Shown in pieces: positions 38,400-50,290 of a stretch of 64,000 nt of DNA (the first letter of the stretch is position 1; every line of letters starts with the position of its first letter). This DNA is from Chaetorhynchus papuensis. Lineage: Eukaryota > Chordata > Aves > Passeriformes > Rhipiduridae. The position numbers and the translations under genes are program-made. Below the pieces are notes generated by a model. It ran no database searches, was not told where the DNA came from, and saw only the letters and a program-made list of their open reading frames with translations. The stretch lies in contig VWYX01000008.1 of the NCBI GenBank assembly GCA_013396525.1, forward strand, positions 2,485,455-2,549,454. Direction: 5' to 3'.

Positions 38400-39270
38400 A
38401 AACTACAGTGCAGCTTCGTGCTGCTAATGTGACTGAGGAAGGGGACAAGGCATCCTGGCAGCAAGGGTTTCTGTCCCTGCTGGCAGGGATGAGCTCTTGG
38501 CTGTGTACCCTCTCCTCTCTGCAATGTACGGGTGGCCAGGGGTGAGATGCTGTGTCTTGGCAGGTGACAGTGACATAGAGGGGTGTACAGACATGCAGTT
38601 TGTTGCTAACCAATATACAGACTTCCTACGTGCTGTCATCCTTTGCAGATGTTCACCTTCTGAATTTTCCAGCGAGCAGTATGAGATTTCCCCGTTCCCA
38701 GTATGCAAAGCAGCAGCTCACCTGTGACCAAAATTTGCGTGGCGCTTTAGAGCAGCCAATTGCACAGAGGCTTGCTGACTAAAGATGCTTTTGAAAACGT
38801 GCAGCTGTTGTCAGATGTGGCTGATGCAGGTTCCAGAGGCATTGCATGCTATGGGAACACATCCCTTGCTGGTTTTGGCTGAAACACCGTCACCTCTGCC
38901 TCTTGCCCGTGGCTGGCCCTTGCTGGCTCTCCAGTCCCACCATGCTGCCCGAGGAGGCAGCTGGGTGAAGAGCTCCCTGTCTCACTCCAGGAGAATCACC
39001 TGCACTAGCACAAGTGGCCTTTGGGCCTTTCAGAAACACAACTGTGTGTGTCCAAAGTGGATTCAGGGATTCTCATGCTGCAGGGGTGCAGCCCCAGGCA
39101 GAAAACGTTCACAGGCGGAGGGCAGACATCTCCCCAAGCCCAGTGCCGTGCTCATCGAGGCACATGGCCATCATTTGCCCCAGGACTCGCACTTCTGGGC
39201 AGTGTAGTCCATCCAAAATGCATTTTAATTCCAGAGCACACAGCCTGAGAGCTGGGACGTCTCTTGTCTG
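38400..39270. other. GC-richer patch with overlapping frames
   Basis: The GC content is visibly higher than in neighbouring DNA, with scattered CpG. A 140-codon plus frame (38785-39207) starts at ATG, but two other plus-strand frames (39014-39274, 39021-39248) overlap it. Its translation is low-complexity in places and matches nothing I know. I do not call it a gene. The patch could be an exon of a non-coding RNA, an old unrecognised repeat or a local GC fluctuation. Confidence 0.3.
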
Positions 39271-39559
39271 TTAATTGAGCTGTGTCTGGTTTAGTGTTTT
39301 AAGCTTGGAGAGAAAAGGCTCATGAATTTGGACACAAAGGTCTCAGCCCAGTGCTGATATTTCACTGAGAGTTCTCTGGCACCGTTTTTTCTCTATTAAG
39401 GGCTGCTGTGCCCTGGAGACAATTTCCCTGTTACACAGAAAAGTGTTACTATAATTTTCTCCTGCAGTATATGTTCCAGTTTCAAAAACATACCACAGCT
39501 ATATTGACCATTATGGTTCCTCTGAGTTTTCCTCCATTAACCATAACAAAATTTAATTA

Positions 39560-39900
39560 ACTATTTAGGAAGTGCAACCTGTAAACACACTTCTAGTTTC
39601 ACAGTTTTTTTGTTACATCCCATAGTGAACAAAATGGAGAGAAAGGATTATTTATTAAATAATTAAAAATAGCTTTGAGGTAACACATTGCTGAAGTAAT
39701 TACAAACAATCTGAAGGAGTCATTTGGAATGACAGCTTGTATTACTTCCTCTGTTAGTAAATTGGGGGATAAAATGCAAGTGATCGAAATGAAGCAAGAA
39801 ATATTTTTCCAGGTGTTTGCAGATGATATGCTAAATAATTTAGTAGCTGGGAACAGTGTGTCATGCAGTCATTCAGCAGAAAGAAGAAAATTGAGGGTAT
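39560..39900. promoter_or_regulatory. AT-rich motif cluster, possible conserved element
   Basis: ATTTATTAAATAATTAAAAA (39648), GAAGTAATTACAAACAAT (about 39692), GGAATGACAGCTTG (about 39727) and GCTAAATAATTTAG (39830) lie within 250 bases with little simple sequence. The mix of homeodomain (TAATTA), forkhead/SOX-like (AAACAAT) and TALE (TGACAG) words is typical of developmental enhancers. This is compositional inference. Confidence 0.25.
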
Positions 39901-40379
39901 AAAATTCCCCCAGCTACTGTTCTGGTCTTACTGATTACATCAGTGAAGAGATGGAATAACAGGGACAAATCTGGCCATTGCTGTTTCATTACAGAACGCA
40001 TTTTCTATTTGAAAATATAAGAAACAGAGGCCCCCAGGTCTCTGTCTAATATCTTGCTGTTGCTCTGATTTTTTCTTTCATAATTACGAGTTCATCCAAA
40101 TTATTAGCCACATGTGCACACTGATTTTACATCCTTCCCCTCCTAGAGGCCTTGTCTTTTCCAAAGTATGGGATGTATATTTTGTACTCATTAAAATCTA
40201 GTTTTGTCTTTGATCTTAGCTAATATCTCTACTATAAATTGCTTCTTGCTCCTAGACTAGGCTATGTCTCTTGTAAGACATACAACTATGAGCACGTAAG
40301 AGTGAGGTATCAGCCAGCAGACTTTCATCAGGAAATAACATCATAATGTCACTGCAGTTTCAGTGCAGATCCCAGTCTG

Positions 40380-40600
40380 GCACAGATAAAATGACTTATG
40401 GCTGTAGAGATTCATATTAATTCAAAACAGTTTGGTTAATGAAGCTAATAAATACCATTGTTCATTTAAATAGGGGAGAGTGGCCATGATGATACAGACT
40501 ACAAGTGGGTAAATAACTTTCATATATTTGTGCAAATTACTAACCCACTTGCAGATTGAATGACTGTGTAGAGTTCATTTAATTTGATCACCTTTCTCAA
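40380..40600. promoter_or_regulatory. AT-rich motif cluster around the hairpin
   Basis: The hairpin sits in a stretch with CATATTAATTCAAAAC, GGTTAATGAAGCTAATAAAT, CCATTGTTCATTTAAAT and TTCATTTAATTTGATC. Such TAAT and ATTGTT words suggest homeodomain and SOX binding. The whole 220-base interval may be one conserved element, in which case the inverted repeat could be a paired protein-binding site rather than an RNA. Confidence 0.2.
40499..40554 (-). ncRNA. Candidate miRNA-precursor-like hairpin (unproven)
   Basis: The 21-base arms at 40499-40519 and 40534-40554 are reverse complementary at 17 positions around a 14-base loop. The run CAAGTGGGT / ACCCACTTG is perfect. Of the four non-matching positions, three become G-U pairs if the minus strand is transcribed and only one (U-U) stays unpaired. 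On the plus strand they would be A-C or A-A mismatches. This asymmetry favours a minus-strand RNA. Weaker pairing continues outward for about 14 bases each side (40485-40568). Arm length, loop size and wobble pattern fit a miRNA precursor, but a decayed inverted-repeat transposon or chance is also possible. I do not recognise the mature sequence. Confidence 0.25.
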
Positions 40601-43259
40601 AAACACATCTACAAATGGAATAGACCCTTGTCAAACACGAATGTCAGTTGCTATTGTTGGTCAGACGGGTTATCTCAGTCTGAATCTGCAGATGGTTTGT
40701 GAACACTCTGTTATGGAAGGTTTATTCATTGAACTGTCTTCAATTTTATTTGGGCAAACAAAAGAGTTTTTTTGACTAAGGATTTCAAAATTAGATCTTC
40801 ACCTCAGCTCAGCTTCAGAGTATCGAAACTACTGACAAATGGGGTCATTGGACTCTGAAAAGAAACTTCTGTGTGATGATGAGAAACTGAAAATTTCTGG
40901 TTTCATATCCTTGTGATTGCCTGCTGTAATTGGACAGTTTATCAAGAGAAGTTGTGTTATGTCCATTTGTGGGGGTTTTCAAGACGGTCTCATTTGAAGT
41001 GGGAGGCTAGACTCAGAGGTTACTTTCTAACAATATTTCTGTAGCTTTGTGGTTTAAGGCGTTTGGGATCACCTAAAAATGAACCGTCAGTTCTTCAGAA
41101 TTTGAAACTCTCCATTTTCCTCTCTGAGTGTTACCTACTGTGATGTAGTGCTGGAAACTCCACAAAAGAGTGAATCTGAATTTCACTTGTTCTGTTTTCC
41201 CCTTTAAAGCTCGTCTGATTGTATAAATGTCATGTGTTTGCATGATGCATCTGCAGACAAAGGAACATTTGCACAAAGGTCAGGAGTGAGCAGGTTTTAG
41301 GAGACAACCAGATACTTCTAGAGATTTTAAACCTTTGATAATTTATACAGAACAGAAAAAAATACTGGATTAATCTAGGTTTCTCTCTATCTCTGCAAAT
41401 GTTGGAAATTCAAGATCCACAGCTCAATAATTCAATAGGAAGGAGTTAAGATAATGGTTTGATTTTCCTTTTCTTTTTTGCCAGTATTAATTCTCAGTTT
41501 CTGAAGCTCATTTCCTGTTCCCTCCCACTTCCCTCCCCTTCATCTTTTCAGTGCTTTTAGAAATGCTATTCCACTACAAAAATTAGGTAGCTTTACCTTT
41601 TTAAAAAAATATTTTATTTAATTCTCTTATTTTCTTCCTCTGGTATGGATCATTTGCTGTGAAGCAAATACTGTAGTCATAGTTTTGGTAGTCACTCTGT
41701 ATTTTATAAATTCACTTTAGTACAGCTTTACTGATTTAGATTGCATATGGATGTGTATAGAAGTATGACTGAGTGAATGGAGAAATTATACTCCATTCAT
41801 CTGGGCTGTTCCATCAATGTTTAGTGCTTTTTATTTTTATATTAGTCCAGTGCTTGGAATAAGCAGAAGCCCCAGCCTTCTTTCTCCCAGTACTGTAAAC
41901 TGCAACAAGACCATAGGTTGCACAAATACTTGTTTTCTGATCTCTAGAGCACTTGGCTTCTGACCTCACAATTGAGAAAAATTCCTGAAGCCCTGCTGCT
42001 GCTGGGCTTCTTGGGGCTCTAAGTGCTGTCCTGGCACAGAATTTGCATCAAGTACTTTGAAGCTCTTGGAAGAAAATCTTTCATTTTAGAAAGCAGCTGA
42101 AATAAGATCAGCCTCGGTGCTTGTGCCTTCATAACAAACATGTTGTTTTCCTTAAATGTAAGGAATTGGCCTGACATTTTCACAGACATCACTGTGATTA
42201 TGAGACAGAAGTTTCCAAATATCAGACTTGAACCATATTCAGTTCCAAGCAGCTATTGCCTTCTCTCCTCTGAGCTGTGTTTTGTTAAACACACATTCAG
42301 GTCTCAGAGCAGTTTGGAGAAAAACAGGTTCCTATTCTAAAAACAGTGTTCTAAAAACAGAATTTAGATAACCTTCACCCAAAAGATCTTTCTAAACCAG
42401 CTGCATAAAGAAAATATGATAATGTGTGAAAAAGGAATGCTGAGGCTCATCTTGCTCTGGGTGCATGCAGATCAGCTTTGCAGCTGTCCTTGTATCTCCA
42501 TGTATATTTAAATTACTTGTCTCTTCTTTGACAAAATCTGGTTGTGGATCTCACTGGAAATCTGAGGTCCCGGTTTGCATTTCTACTTTGTTGATAGGTC
42601 AGAGGCTCATAATTTTAGGCAAGGATGTTGTTCTCCCCTGTTGTAGGGCAATATTTTGGACAAAAAGCACACTTCTGAGTTTATTAAGGGAGCAGAAAAT
42701 CTTCTGTTTCCTTTAAAATGATACGAGTCTCTCTGCAGACAAGCTGCACCCATGTGCCTGAGTTTGCCGCTTTCATTTCCTTTCACGCCCGCTGCAAGAA
42801 CTTTTAAAGTCAAGTTTTGACACGTATTGGTAGAGTGGCAAATCGAAAAGCACTTGAAACACACAAAGTGGTCTGAGGTCTTTGCTTTGCAGAGGAGTCA
42901 GGCTCTGAAGTAACTTCTGAGTGGTGAAAGATATCTCAGTACTTGAAAACCCCAAGCTGCCGAACTACCTGTGGGCTGAGGGAGCCTGCTTCTGATCTGC
43001 ACGTCAGGCTGCCCTCTTGATCTGCCCCTGCCTCTGATTCCATCTGTGTTACTTTTGATGCTTATTTTTCCTATAGATCAATAGTTTTAGAAGGTGTGTG
43101 TCTGGTAGACTGCTTCAGGCAGATCCTTACTACTCCTTGAAAAAAAAAGAGAGGTGCCAAGCTGAAATGTGGCAGGAGATAAGGTCAGCGGTGAGAATAA
43201 GGCTGAGATAGAGTGAATGAGAAAAAGAGGGCTGCTGGTGTCTGTGTCAGAGGAGATCT

Positions 43260-43420
43260 GATAAGGTACTGTATTGCCCTTCCATAATAAAGCTGTAATA
43301 AATTCCTGTCTAACAATTGGTTATTAGATGCTTAATTTAAAAACTTGGAGCTTACAATTTGCTTCTTAGTTTATGCATCTTGTCCTCCTCCTTCTGGGAG
43401 GGATAATTTAAATAGAGATG
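43260..43420. promoter_or_regulatory. AT-rich motif cluster, possible conserved element
   Basis: CCATAATAAAGCTGTAATAA, TAACAATTGGTTATTAGATG, GCTTAATTTAAAAAC, TTTATGCATC and GATAATTTAAAT occur in about 130 bases: HOX/CDX-like, SOX-like, POU-like and TAAT words. No repeat structure is visible. Function is inferred from motif density alone. Confidence 0.22.
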
Positions 43421-46400
43421 TTGTTAAAGTAGATTTGAAGGGATGATAGAGGGCTTTTACAACCCTTAATCAAACAGAACAGTTTCCTGTGGAATTTTTT
43501 TTTTCTCAAATAAATAGATGCTGGTTTGCAAGTCCAATCTTGAAGCAGTGAGATTCTTTAGGACTTCTTTGTTCATTAAAAAGCCAAACTTGTTTTGGTG
43601 AAAAACAGCTCTCTGTCTAGCTTCTTTCTGGGTAGAAGCATAGTGGTTGAGGAAAGAGAGGGAAAAGCATAAATCCAGTATTCCTTCTGTAATGCTCTCA
43701 CTCACGAACTACTAGTATTTTAAATTAGCATGATAATTGCTGTGCCCGTGTTCTCCATGGATAAAGCACAGATAGATATTTTCACCATCACAGAAGTATA
43801 ACCACCTCTGAGGTGGGAGACTCGATCCCACACAACGGATGAGAAAACCTGTTCCCATCCCACGGAATGCTGGCACATCACCCTTGTAACTTCAAACACC
43901 TCTTGTAGTCTTCACCCCAACTCATCTTGTGCTTCCCCACAACACAGACAAAGGAAAATAACTTTTCCCTTATGCCCTGGATAAGGGGCTGTGTGTATTC
44001 TGTTATCAAAGGCCATGCACACAGTAACCTCTTCTCCCTCCTTGGTCTCTTGCAGTGGACAGACTCAATATTTCTCTGCATAAAAAAGGCACAGCAAACA
44101 TGATATTTTATATCAAAGGCACCATTGCCTGGTTCTGCATCACAAATAACATGGTATTGTAGGAGCTCAGATCCTTATTGATTAAAGCTGTTTCAGGACT
44201 GCAAGCAAACACTTGAAGAACATTTGTTACTTTCTATGGAACTGAAAAATGTTCCCATAAATATTTGTCCTTGATGGTTAGAAAGGAAATCTATATGGCC
44301 ACAGGTCATATTATTCTGGGATGTATTTGCTCAGTGTTTCTAAAAGTAAAGTGTGACAAACACAGATGCTCTTGTGAGCATATAAGCTGACTTTGAATCG
44401 GACTTCTTCCAAAGGTCAAAACCTCACTGCTGACCTAAACGTGCTAACAGCTGCAGGGGTAATAGCAATTATGACTTACCTTGTGCAAGCACACGTGATA
44501 TTGACTGAAAATTTGCATGTTTGGAGCTCTGTAAAAAGCTTAAAAAAAGCTATTGTAATTTCTAAGCAACACACTAAAATGCTAACAAAACCTGTGAGCT
44601 ACTGCAGAATAATCTAGGATATGGTACAATTATATTAGTATAAAATATAATAAAAAGAATTAATTATACCTAAAGAATGGAAATATGAGGTGAATGAACA
44701 TGATTTAGTCTTTTCTATTTGAAATATTTTCGGTTCCTAGGAGACAGAGGGCTGGAAATGTTGGTTGCCCTGAAATCTACATTTTCTCAATATTGCTTTC
44801 TCACAACTTTTCACACACTTTCAATATTATTATGTCCCAATTTATCACAGGTGAGAAACTGTTATCTTATATTCCTAAACTGTCACCACAAGTAACACTG
44901 AGTGCTTGTGTGAACCACTAGTGGTTTTCCCAGTAGTGAGCAGTGTATTACACTGGCACTTCAGAATCTGGGTTTCTGTTCCCAAGTCCAGCACTGAAGT
45001 GTAAGACCTTATCATTTCCTTTCCCTTGTGCCCTCTATCTGTTTGGATTTGTGAGGCTTATTTCCTACTTTAAAATGTCTATTCAATGGACCTTGATTTC
45101 CTCCAATTACTTCAGAGGATCTCACCGTAGAAATACGTGATAATGACTATAAAAACAAGAAATGTGACACCCAACAATATCCATTTTAATGCCCTTGAGC
45201 AGAACATGTTTCTTCTGCCTTTGCTGTCTGGGGCACAGCTTCACTCTTTCATTCCCTTTGTGTTGAAAGGAATATCAAAGTTGCACCTGAAATTTAAGAA
45301 CAGGAGGTAAAAGAGGGTGTAAAAGAGGTGACAAAGAAAGGGCAAATTCATTTAGAAACTACATCTGACTATCTGGGTGTCTGCGTGGTGAGTTTATGCC
45401 GTGTGATTTCCATACCAGTCTTTTCCTTCTCTTCAATTTACAAACTTTGATGTGCTGCTTTAGAAAGAAAAATGTGCAAATGATTTCATTGTGGGATTTT
45501 TAATTTCCCTGGCAGCTGTGTTCCAGTCATACTGACACATTCAGATGAATTCCTGCCTCTTCCCTGCACAGGATCTCTTTGAGGCTATAGCCATAGGAAT
45601 GAACCTTGCACAGTAGTTGTAGCCAAAGCATTTTCCTCCTTTTCCTGCTGGTTGATGAATCCTCAGCCTCATCCAGATTATTTTTTTCCCAGACAACTTT
45701 TGGATAGATTGGTTTCCTAACCTGGTTCCCATATCTCCAGACTGAGGGTGTGACCAGGGTGACAAGGGACAATATCGCCAATGGCTTTGATCAGCAAGCC
45801 TTGCTCCCAGTGCCAATCTGACAGAAATGTCACAGGACTCTTTCCTTCCTGCCTCATCACAAAATCTGTACAATTTTCCTTCTTTAGTATGCAGTGCAAC
45901 ACCAATCTGCCACATTTCTGCAACTCTCACAATCACTCTTGTCACAATCAGACATACTATAAAATCATTAGATTAATTACAGTAACCTTGCAGTAATAAG
46001 ACTTGCTGTGCAATTACTACTGGAATTACATAAAACAGTTGTGTGCCAGGTTTGCCTTCTGCTTCGTGTAGAAACACAGAGTTCACTTGGGCACCCTCCC
46101 CTGTCAGAGCTGCTCCTCCCTGTACAGGACCAGGAATGCAGACAGATGGAGATGACAAATTCTATCCAGGACTCTGCTCTTTTACATTTAAACTGCTTGG
46201 ATCATATTGTTACTTGTTAAAATCTCTATTTCTTGCATTTAAACTGAGGCTTGTTGAAAGACTTCTGCAAACTGGCCATTCTCCTGCCTTAGCCATTCTT
46301 GTGACGAGAGCATTTCATGAAGTTTTTTGTGTGATCCTCTTTAAAATGCAGCATTATTAATAATCTTTGGTCCTAAACTTGAACAGTGGTATAGGTGAAT

Positions 46401-49400
46401 GAGCCATTTCTACAATGAGTGATCCAGAAACATGGGATGACAAAGAATTCCTCAGTTTGCAAGCTGACTGTGCAACAGATTTATCCTTCTTAGAGTCACA
46501 GAGTGTTTGCATGGCTGTGAGTTACTCTTGGGAGTCAACACTGCAGTTATGCAGCTGTGCTGAGTGGTAGAGAAAGAAAGGGGTACGGGGTTTTTTTCAA
46601 AGATATTGTGAAACTGGAGAACTATTGCAAAGATATTTTGTGAAAGAATTCAATGACAAAGTAAGGAGCTTTCTGTAAGATTTGCATGGTTCATGTGGAG
46701 GAAGGATTCTCATAATTTTGAAAATGTATGATTTTCAGCTTGTATTTTGTTAGTTAACGTTGCAGCATTGTGTTGGCTGGATGAGATCCTGAACTAATAG
46801 CTCTTTTCCACCTCTCTTTTGCAATGTCATTTGTATTTAGCTCCTACCCAAGATGTTAGTCTCCTGTACTCTTTTGGTGTTATTAAGAAATCATTATTCT
46901 AAGCACAGAACTAACTTTTGCTGGCAGAAAGAGCATCTTCAGGGGTTGCTATAGCAAATACAGTGCTGAAATCCCCTTGGCAGCAGTGAGATAGAGCCCT
47001 GTTAACATGCACACAGTATCCTCTTCAGTTCAGAACATGATGCATTATTTTGCTTGATTCCATTAATGCCCCAGATTATTTATTTCACCTTCATGGCCTT
47101 TTTCCCTGATAAGTTGCATTTTGTGTAAATCCATTGGGAAAGTAGATAGCAGCATTTCAGGCAGGTAACGTTGTATGGGTTCACAGGAAACAAGAGAAGC
47201 TCATCTGTATCGCTGTGTCCACCACAGATTCTTGCTTCCAGTTCCTGAAGTGAATGGCAATACCTCACTTTTTACTGCTCTGCATCTCTCACAGTGTTGG
47301 TTACCTGGAAGTTTGGGGAAATTGTGGCCTGTGCCAGCTTAGACACAGCACTGAGCCAGGTTTTGTGCAGTCTTTATGTATCCACATCTATCATTCCGTG
47401 GAGGGTAAAGTGTTTCTCTGCTTTTCCAGTGCTGTCTCCTAGCAAAAAATTCCTGAAGCAGTAACAGCAAACCAGAGCTGATGCAGCTGTGTTTGCAAGT
47501 AAGGGATGAGCCCGTGTTCCAGTAAGGCAAGTGCATTTCCTTGTCTCTGTGTTGCATGAAGATGTGTTGTAGGGTCTGTATTGGGATTTTTGACTTGTAA
47601 ATGAGTGCATTCTGGACCTCACTGAACTGGCAAGGCACTAAATAATTAAAAGAAAAGAAATGAAAGTGCTCTCTGCCAAACAGTTGCAAAATAGGGACTT
47701 GACTGTACTACTGTAAAGATGGAAATGGGTCCTTCATTCTAAAAACAAAAATAAAAAAGGGACTGTACTTGCACGAAAACTTAACAGAACAATTTTTAGA
47801 GATTAAAAGTCAATGAGTGAAGGCAGTAAAGATTTATCAAAAATAAGTCAGCTTTTTCCTCTGATAAAGTTTAGGTAGCTGAATTTTCTTAGGTCTACTT
47901 CTCTGTAATTCAGTAAAGTGTGTGAGACAGTGACACGAGGATAGTTACTAAAACTGGAAAAGAGAGAAATTAGTCATGGCTGAAAGAGAAATAACAATGG
48001 TTTCATCTGGAAAGGAAACTTCTGGACTGAAGGGTGATTACCACTGAATTCCTCAAGCATAGGCCTTGTTTTATTAATTAGTAAACTTGTCACAAAGTAT
48101 AGAAACACCTGGAATAAATTTATCTCACAAAGCTGAAGAAGCTGTCAATACACAGAAAGATTGAAATACCCTACCAGAACACCTGGATGACAGCAATAAT
48201 AAAAATTAGATTAAATTTAATGGAGCAAAGCACAGGGTCAAGCACAGAGGGATTTACTTGTACGTTAGACTTAACACAGGAAAGGGAATTTTGAACTGCT
48301 GCACTCATCTCCATGGGTAGTGAGACAAAACCGTGAAATGGCTTTGTGATGTGTCCTCATTTTTGTGCTGCCTCATAAGGAACAACTTCCCCTCATGGCA
48401 CAATAACAGTGATGACAGCACTATATTGTATCCTAACTATCCACTGGAGTTGTTGAATATGCTTAAGTAAGCAATTATGATCCTTAAATCACCCATAAGA
48501 ATTGGAATTTTTTTTCTATGAACTGATGAGTCTGAATTTACAGTAATAATCAATTCTTCAATTCAGGAAATATTGTTTTTCTATTTTTCTTGAAAGAATA
48601 AGCACCTCCCAATTGTCCTTCAGTTCCAATCCAACAAAATCCATTTATGTCTTTCCATAATAAGTTTTCAAAGGCACCAGAATCCTCCCAGGACTAAAAA
48701 TCTTACATTGAAATGTATTGCATATTCAAAATACCAATAATGAACAATATTTTTTAAAAAAACTCTCCAAGAAACTCTGCAAGTAAATAAGCATTAATGC
48801 CTTCCTCAAGAAGAATATAATCTGTCACAATGTTTTCTGCTTTAGGTGAGAGTGAGGCTTCTTAGTAATGATGAATGACATTGTGTATCACATAATAATG
48901 AGCATTAGCTGCTTGCAGCCATGTCAGAAATAGAGCCACGTCACTGAGGCAAACCAGGAATTACAGCAAACTTTAAGGGAAGAAAGTCCAGAGAATTAGG
49001 AACATAAAGGACCTGAAAACCATTCTCAAGCTACGCACCATTTATAATACAGAATGTTTAGAACATAGAAGTGTAAAGATTGTCACAATATCATATTACA
49101 AACCTAAATAAAAAATGTTTCAGAGTAGATTTTTAAATTACTTACTAGGGCCTTCACGAGTACATCTGCAAAGATTTTTGCTGATGACTGCACTGGGTGT
49201 GATAACAATTGAAAGAACACTCAAATGATCCAGGTAATTTCCTCTTGGTTAGGTACTAGTCTTTAAAGAATACCTTTAAAAAATAGAACGAATAAATAAA
49301 TAGTTTTCGTGGTGCTAGGTGCCTGCCCAGCATCAAACCATGGCAGCTGGTAGTCTTAATCATGTCCTGGTCTAGATTGAAATTAGTGTTGCTGTTGTCT

Positions 49401-49849
49401 TCAATTTCTTTTTGCTAGAAAGAGAAAGAAGTAGCTGTACTTTGGAAAAGTAACCATCCATTTATTTGTAAGCAGTGGACAACAGGCAGCTGGTAACTGT
49501 TAAAACTCCTGCAACAGCTGAACAGAGGGTTTATACATCTTTAGTATGCATTGTTTCACATCAGGTAATAGAAGTTGTAAAATTAAAATTTATATTAATA
49601 GATCTCAATTAAGAATTATTATTCATGATACCCTTTGACTTTTGCTCTGGCAGCTGCAGAGCACAACATCTTCAGCTCTAAGGCTGAAGGCAGCCAGTGT
49701 GGTTCCATATAGCAGTGTCATTAAATCACTAAATCCATCTGTGGCTTAATTTCTGAACAGCTCGTGAGTCACAGTCACAAGACTTGTAAGTTCATTAGTT
49801 TGCATGGCTGTGGTAATTGCTGTCCTGTAATGCTGTTTCAGGTTTTATC
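43421..49849. other. Non-coding, repeat-poor sequence
   Basis: No gene is recognised. Small structures include CCACCTC-T-GAGGTGG at 43802-43816 (inverted CACCT sites), a 14-base palindrome AACCACTAGTGGTT at 44913-44926, and an imperfect 30-base tandem duplication at 46598-46657 (CAAAGATATTGTGAAA against CAAAGATATTTTGTGAAA). Overlapping minus frames at 45527-45945 (84 and 134 codons) lack any domain. Confidence 0.6.
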
Positions 49850-50290
49850 TATGACATGGAAATCATCATGATTTGATCCTCTTTTTCCTTATTTTTTTTT
49901 AAAGCTTTTCCTGAGTCAAGATCTTACATTGAATTATTACAGCTGTTAATATAAAGATCTTTCCTCCTCAGCTGGGGCTAAAGCTATGCAAATTATATTA
50001 TAATTGATAACAATCTTTGTCATGTTTTATCATAGCTTTTGAATTATAGTTGAAAGGGAACTGATTTTGGTGAAGAAGGCAAAAATCAATAGTTTAAGGG
50101 GAAAATTCTTCACTGAGGTAAATATAGTCAGTGGCTGTAGTGGATTTTGCCTTTGCACATTTGATTTTTTCCACGTTTAATCCAAATTAGCCTTCAGCAC
50201 TTGAATCTCAATCAGCAAATCCCTCTGATTTAATTCAAATAGACTCAGATATTCGGAGTATTTGAACAAGGTTGTTTTTACTTTTTTGTA
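49850..50290. promoter_or_regulatory. AT-rich motif cluster with POU and SOX words
   Basis: An exact octamer ATGCAAAT lies at 49986-49993. Fifteen bases later AACAAT (50009-50014) abuts CTTTGT (50015-50020), two SOX-type cores in opposite orientation. GAATTATTACAGCTGTTAAT lies upstream at about 49930. Downstream, 50100-50280 has TCCACGTTTAATCC, CCAAATTAGCC and CTGATTTAATTC. The combination of POU, SOX, E-box and homeodomain words in repeat-free sequence suggests a neural-type enhancer, as inference only. Confidence 0.28.

Larger units (their letters stand above)
39271..43259. other. Non-coding, repeat-poor sequence
   Basis: No genes or named repeats are seen. Besides the enhancer-like interval at 39560-39900 and the hairpin at 40499-40554, it contains a CTG run in a 7-base stem (GAAGCCC and GGGCTTC, 41987-42010) and a 14-base direct repeat, TTCTAAAAACAG twice, at 42335-42360. 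Confidence 0.6.
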
